Positions 6,452-8,676 of a stretch of DNA of 8,676 bases are shown piece by piece (within the stretch, counting starts at the first letter, position 1; each line of letters opens with the position of its first letter). Location: NCBI GenBank assembly GCA_020430865.1, contig JAGQIY010001397.1, positions 1 through 8,676 of the forward strand, read 5' to 3'. This DNA is from Myxococcales bacterium. Its GTDB lineage: Bacteria > Myxococcota > Polyangia > Polyangiales > Polyangiaceae. Below the pieces are notes generated by a model. The model was not told where the DNA came from. It did not search any database and saw nothing but the letters and a program-made list of their open reading frames with translations. A program made the position numbers and the translations under genes.

Positions 6452-6677
6452 TGCTGGGGGAGGCTCGGGCTTCGTTGAAGGCGCCTGGGGCGCCTGCGAA
6501 GATTGGAGGCCCGGCACAGGGGTGTATCGGGTTTTTTCTTCTGACGGAACAGGCCCGCGGTCCGTGCAGGGATTGTACTCGCTTCCCGCGTCTCGCGGGT
6601 GCCCGACCCAGGTGATTCGGCCGGACAAAGCCCAGCGCTGACTGCCCAACTCGGCACGTCAGCGCTAGAAATGGGCC
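6452..6677. promoter_or_regulatory. Divergent intergenic region between the FHA activator and the Nit1-like amidase
   Basis: Both genes must be driven from this 226-bp stretch unless the activator starts further upstream. Visible elements are a perfect inverted repeat CCCGCG-TCT-CGCGGG (6585-6599), two GGCGCC copies (6480-6485 and 6489-6494) that can pair across TGG, and an AT-rich patch with six consecutive T (6532-6537). On the minus strand the patch reads GAAGAAAAAACCCGATACA and could be part of the activator's promoter. No sequence with correctly spaced sigma-54 elements (GG, ten bases, GC) was found, so autoregulation by the activator is not supported. Confidence 0.4.
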
Positions 6678-7556
6678 ATGACGAGCCTCGCCGCTTCACA
6701 AGGCGTCCGTGTTGCCGCTCTGCAGCTGAACTCGAATGCAGACGTGGCTCGGAACCTCGAAGTGGTCGAGGAGTTGACCGCGCGTGCCGCGGCAGAGCGC
6801 GCGATGCTGGTGATGCTGCCCGAGAACTTCGCATTCCTCGGGCCCGAGGCGCAGAAGTTCGCCCTGGCCGAACCGCTCATGACCGCCGCCAGCGCGGCCG
6901 CGGCCAACAGCGTCGAGCACCCGATCCAGGCGCGCATGGCGGCGCTGGCCCGACGTCACGGTGTGTACCTGCTGCTCGGGGGCTTTCCAGAGCGCGCGAG
7001 CGTGACCCGAGGGCACGGCGACCAGCCACCACCGTTCAACACCAGCTCGCTGCTGGGACCTGACGGCGCGCCTCGAGCGAGCTACCGCAAGCTCCATCTC
7101 TTCGACATCGACTTGCCCGACGGAACCAGCCTGCGGGAGTCTCGCGCCACCAGCGCCGGGAGCTCGATCGTCGTGAGCGACGCGCTCGGCCTGCGGGTGG
7201 GGCTGTCGATCTGTTACGATCTGCGCTTCCCCGAGCTGTACCGCCGCCTGGTCGACCAGGGCGCCGACGTCCTCAGCGTGCCCGCCGCCTTCACCGCGCA
7301 GACAGGCCCGGCGCACTGGCATGTCTTGCTGCGAGCGCGAGCCATCGAGAACCAGTGCTGGGTTGTTGCGCCGGCCCAGTGGGGCAAGCACTGCGAGGGA
7401 CGAGCCTCCTATGGTCATGCGCTGATCGTGGATCCCTGGGGACAGGTAGTCGCCGAAGCCCCCGATGGCGTCGGGCTGATCCTCGCGGATTTGGATATGG
7501 AGAGCGTGAAACGGGTGCGCGCGAGCCTGCCCTGCTTGCAGCACCGCAAGCTCTAG
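6678..7556 (+). CDS. Carbon-nitrogen hydrolase, Nit1-like (probable deaminated glutathione amidase)
   Basis: This is a complete 292-residue cytosolic enzyme of the nitrilase superfamily, normal length for a Nit1-type amidase, with no signal peptide. The catalytic triad is visible: Glu49 in LPENFAFLG, Lys138 in YRKLHLFDID and Cys179 in SICYDLRFPELYR. Nit1-type signatures are KLHLFDIDLPDG with a nearby SLRES (138-155), PAAFTAQTGPAHWHVLLRARAIE (split around 202-224) and SYGHALIVDPWG (244-255). Known Nit1/YbeM enzymes repair deaminated glutathione, a transaminase side product, giving 2-oxoglutarate and cysteinylglycine. That substrate is inferred from motif similarity; omega-amidase or another short-chain amidase activity remains possible. 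The ATG at 6678 lacks a strong ribosome binding site but is the first in-frame start before the conserved RVAALQLN strand. The gene diverges from the FHA activator and converges on the MerR-TPR gene. Confidence 0.92.
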   Translation: MTSLAASQGVRVAALQLNSNADVARNLEVVEELTARAAAERAMLVMLPENFAFLGPEAQKFALAEPLMTAASAAAANSVEHPIQARMAALARRHGVYLLLGGFPERASVTRGHGDQPPPFNTSSLLGPDGAPRASYRKLHLFDIDLPDGTSLRESRATSAGSSIVVSDALGLRVGLSICYDLRFPELYRRLVDQGADVLSVPAAFTAQTGPAHWHVLLRARAIENQCWVVAPAQWGKHCEGRASYGHALIVDPWGQVVAEAPDGVGLILADLDMESVKRVRASLPCLQHRKL

Positions 7557-7627
7557 TCACCGCCTGGTGGTTGTCGCGGGGAAACGTCGCCGCTCGCGGC
7601 TAGCCAGGGCGATCGGGGGATGCGCTG

Positions 7628-8647
7628 CTACAGGTGGCGCTTGGCGATCTCCGTCCAGGTGCCGTGGGGCTCGAGCGCTATGTAGTCCCTCCAGTAGGGA
7701 CGAGCCTTGTCTGGCTCCCCGGTCTGTTCGAACGCCATGGCCAGGTTGAAGTACGCGTCGGCGAACTTCGGATCTGCGGCGATCGCCCCCTGGAACAGCG
7801 GGATCGCCTTCTCGGCCTCACCCCGTTCCAGCATCACGTAGCCAAGGTTGTACTGCGCCTCGGGTTGCCGCACGTCGATCTGCAACGCCTTGCGGTAGAG
7901 CGCCTCGGCACCCGCGGCGTCGTGCCGACGGAAACGAATGTTTCCAAGATTGGTGTAGGCAATGGCCAGCCAGGGATCGAGCTCGACCGCGCGAGCGTAC
8001 AGGGCCTCGGCCTCGTCCATCGTCGAGGGGTCTTCGTCCAGCTGGCTCGCCTGCAGGTACAGCTCGTACGCCGTGCGCGCGCGTTCACGCCCCGCGTTCG
8101 GCCGCAGCACGCGCACCACGTCGTCGCGCAGGCTCTTCACCTCGAGATCGAGCACCATCTGCCCGGTGAGCGCTTCGAAGCTGCCGTCTTGAGTACGCAC
8201 CACGACACGCCGGCCATCGCTCACGATGCGCAACTCGGACAGCGGGCGGGTGACCCGTGGCAGAGACTGCCGCAGCGCGGAAACGGCGCGCGTGACATCG
8301 CGCAGCCGCACGCGACTCTCGAGCAGAGCTTGCGCCGTGCGCAGCGCGATCAGATCTTGGAAGGTGTAGGCGCGGCGACCACGCCGTCTGCCCGACGGAG
8401 AGACCACGCCGTTCTTGTCCAGCGTTCGCAGGCGCCCCGGGCTCATGTGAAGCAGACGCGCGATCTCCGCTCGCGTGAACTGATCGGTGATCGGTTCCCG
8501 GTTCGAGTGCGGACGCTCATCGTCGCCGTCTTCACCCCCAGGTTCGAGCGCTCGTACGCGTCCGCCGCCGGGGCCGAACACTACGTGGATCAGCTTCCCC
8601 TCGGGCTGCTTGCGTTTGCGATTTGTGCTCCGCTTGCGGCCAGCCAT
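7628..8647 (-). CDS. MerR-type helix-turn-helix protein with C-terminal TPR repeats
   Basis: This is a complete 339-residue protein. The ATG at 8647 has GAGG four bases upstream. Residues 1-50 are basic then acidic and probably disordered (RKRSTNRKRK near the start). Residues 56-130 form a MerR-like DNA-binding domain: FTRAEIARLLHMSPGRLRTLD, a wing ending RRAYTFQDLIALR, then a helix resembling the MerR dimerisation helix. Residues 136-170 look like a small beta-rich segment. From about 193 to 328 there are three to four TPR units, with typical A-x-A-Y-x-N-L-G and ALELDP-like motifs (AIAYTNLGNIRF, PEAQYNLGYVML, ADAYFNLAMAFEQTG). MerR proteins usually bind spaced promoters as dimers with a small-molecule domain at the C-terminus; here TPRs, normally protein-binding, take that place. 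There is no metal-binding cysteine. A DNA-bound adaptor that senses a protein partner is inference. It is transcribed away from the right edge and its promoter lies outside the window. Confidence 0.88.
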   Translation of the reverse strand: MAGRKRSTNRKRKQPEGKLIHVVFGPGGGRVRALEPGGEDGDDERPHSNREPITDQFTRAEIARLLHMSPGRLRTLDKNGVVSPSGRRRGRRAYTFQDLIALRTAQALLESRVRLRDVTRAVSALRQSLPRVTRPLSELRIVSDGRRVVVRTQDGSFEALTGQMVLDLEVKSLRDDVVRVLRPNAGRERARTAYELYLQASQLDEDPSTMDEAEALYARAVELDPWLAIAYTNLGNIRFRRHDAAGAEALYRKALQIDVRQPEAQYNLGYVMLERGEAEKAIPLFQGAIAADPKFADAYFNLAMAFEQTGEPDKARPYWRDYIALEPHGTWTEIAKRHL

Positions 8648-8676
8648 CGTGCCTCGGAAGGACCCGCATCAATTCC

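Noticed and set aside
6650..6675. Possible sigma-54 promoter before the amidase (CGGCACG on the plus strand)
   Set aside because: The -12 GC is missing at the correct spacing, and the site would leave almost no room before the start codon.
6696..7544. A 282-codon minus-strand frame opposite the Nit1-like gene
   Set aside because: The plus strand carries the full nitrilase catalytic triad and family motifs; the antisense frame has none.
7587..7601. GCCG-CTCG-CGGC mini-hairpin between the convergent amidase and MerR-TPR genes
   Set aside because: Only four base pairs with no T tract; expected by chance at this GC content.

Overview
The window is GC-rich DNA with strong third-position GC bias. 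It most likely comes from a Gram-negative member of the Myxococcota (deltaproteobacterial type). The evidence is an outer-membrane BamA, two lipoproteins with Gly/Ser/Ala/Asn-rich or Cys-rich mature regions, an FHA-domain sigma-54 activator and a MerR-HTH/TPR fusion. This lineage call is inference from gene style; there is no rRNA or other phylogenetic marker here.

Layout, left to right. (1) 1-857, minus: the N-terminal 285 codons of a PQQ-dependent glucose/sorbosone-dehydrogenase-type lipoprotein, running off the left edge. Its Gly-rich linker is encoded by a 45-bp tandem repeat. (2) 858-1490: about 630 bp with no convincing gene. It holds inverted repeats just upstream of the dehydrogenase and a good rho-independent terminator for bamA. 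(3) 1491-4037, minus: complete bamA (five POTRA domains plus a 16-strand barrel ending in Phe), outside its usual skp/lpxD context. (4) 4038-4244: a divergent promoter region with two hairpins/palindromes and a tRNA-like relic that keeps D-arm and T-loop hallmarks but lacks the anticodon arm. (5) 4245-4997, plus: a very Cys-rich lipoprotein of unknown function with an ambiguous start. (6) 5024-6451, minus: an FHA / AAA+ / Fis-HTH sigma-54-dependent activator with GAFSGA in place of GAFTGA. (7) 6678-7556, plus: a Nit1-like carbon-nitrogen hydrolase, probably deaminated-glutathione amidase. (8) 7628-8647, minus: a MerR-type DNA-binding domain fused to C-terminal TPR repeats.

Neighbouring genes mostly alternate in strand, so the transcription units look monocistronic. 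BamA and the dehydrogenase point the same way but are separated by a terminator and a long spacer. The shared theme is cell envelope (BamA, two lipoproteins) plus two multidomain regulators, but nothing in the sequence ties these into one pathway. I see no mobile element, CRISPR array, intact RNA gene or defence island. The most unusual items are the MerR-TPR fusion, the FHA activator with the GAFSGA variant, the Cys-rich lipoprotein and the tRNA-like relic. None of them proves a new system.
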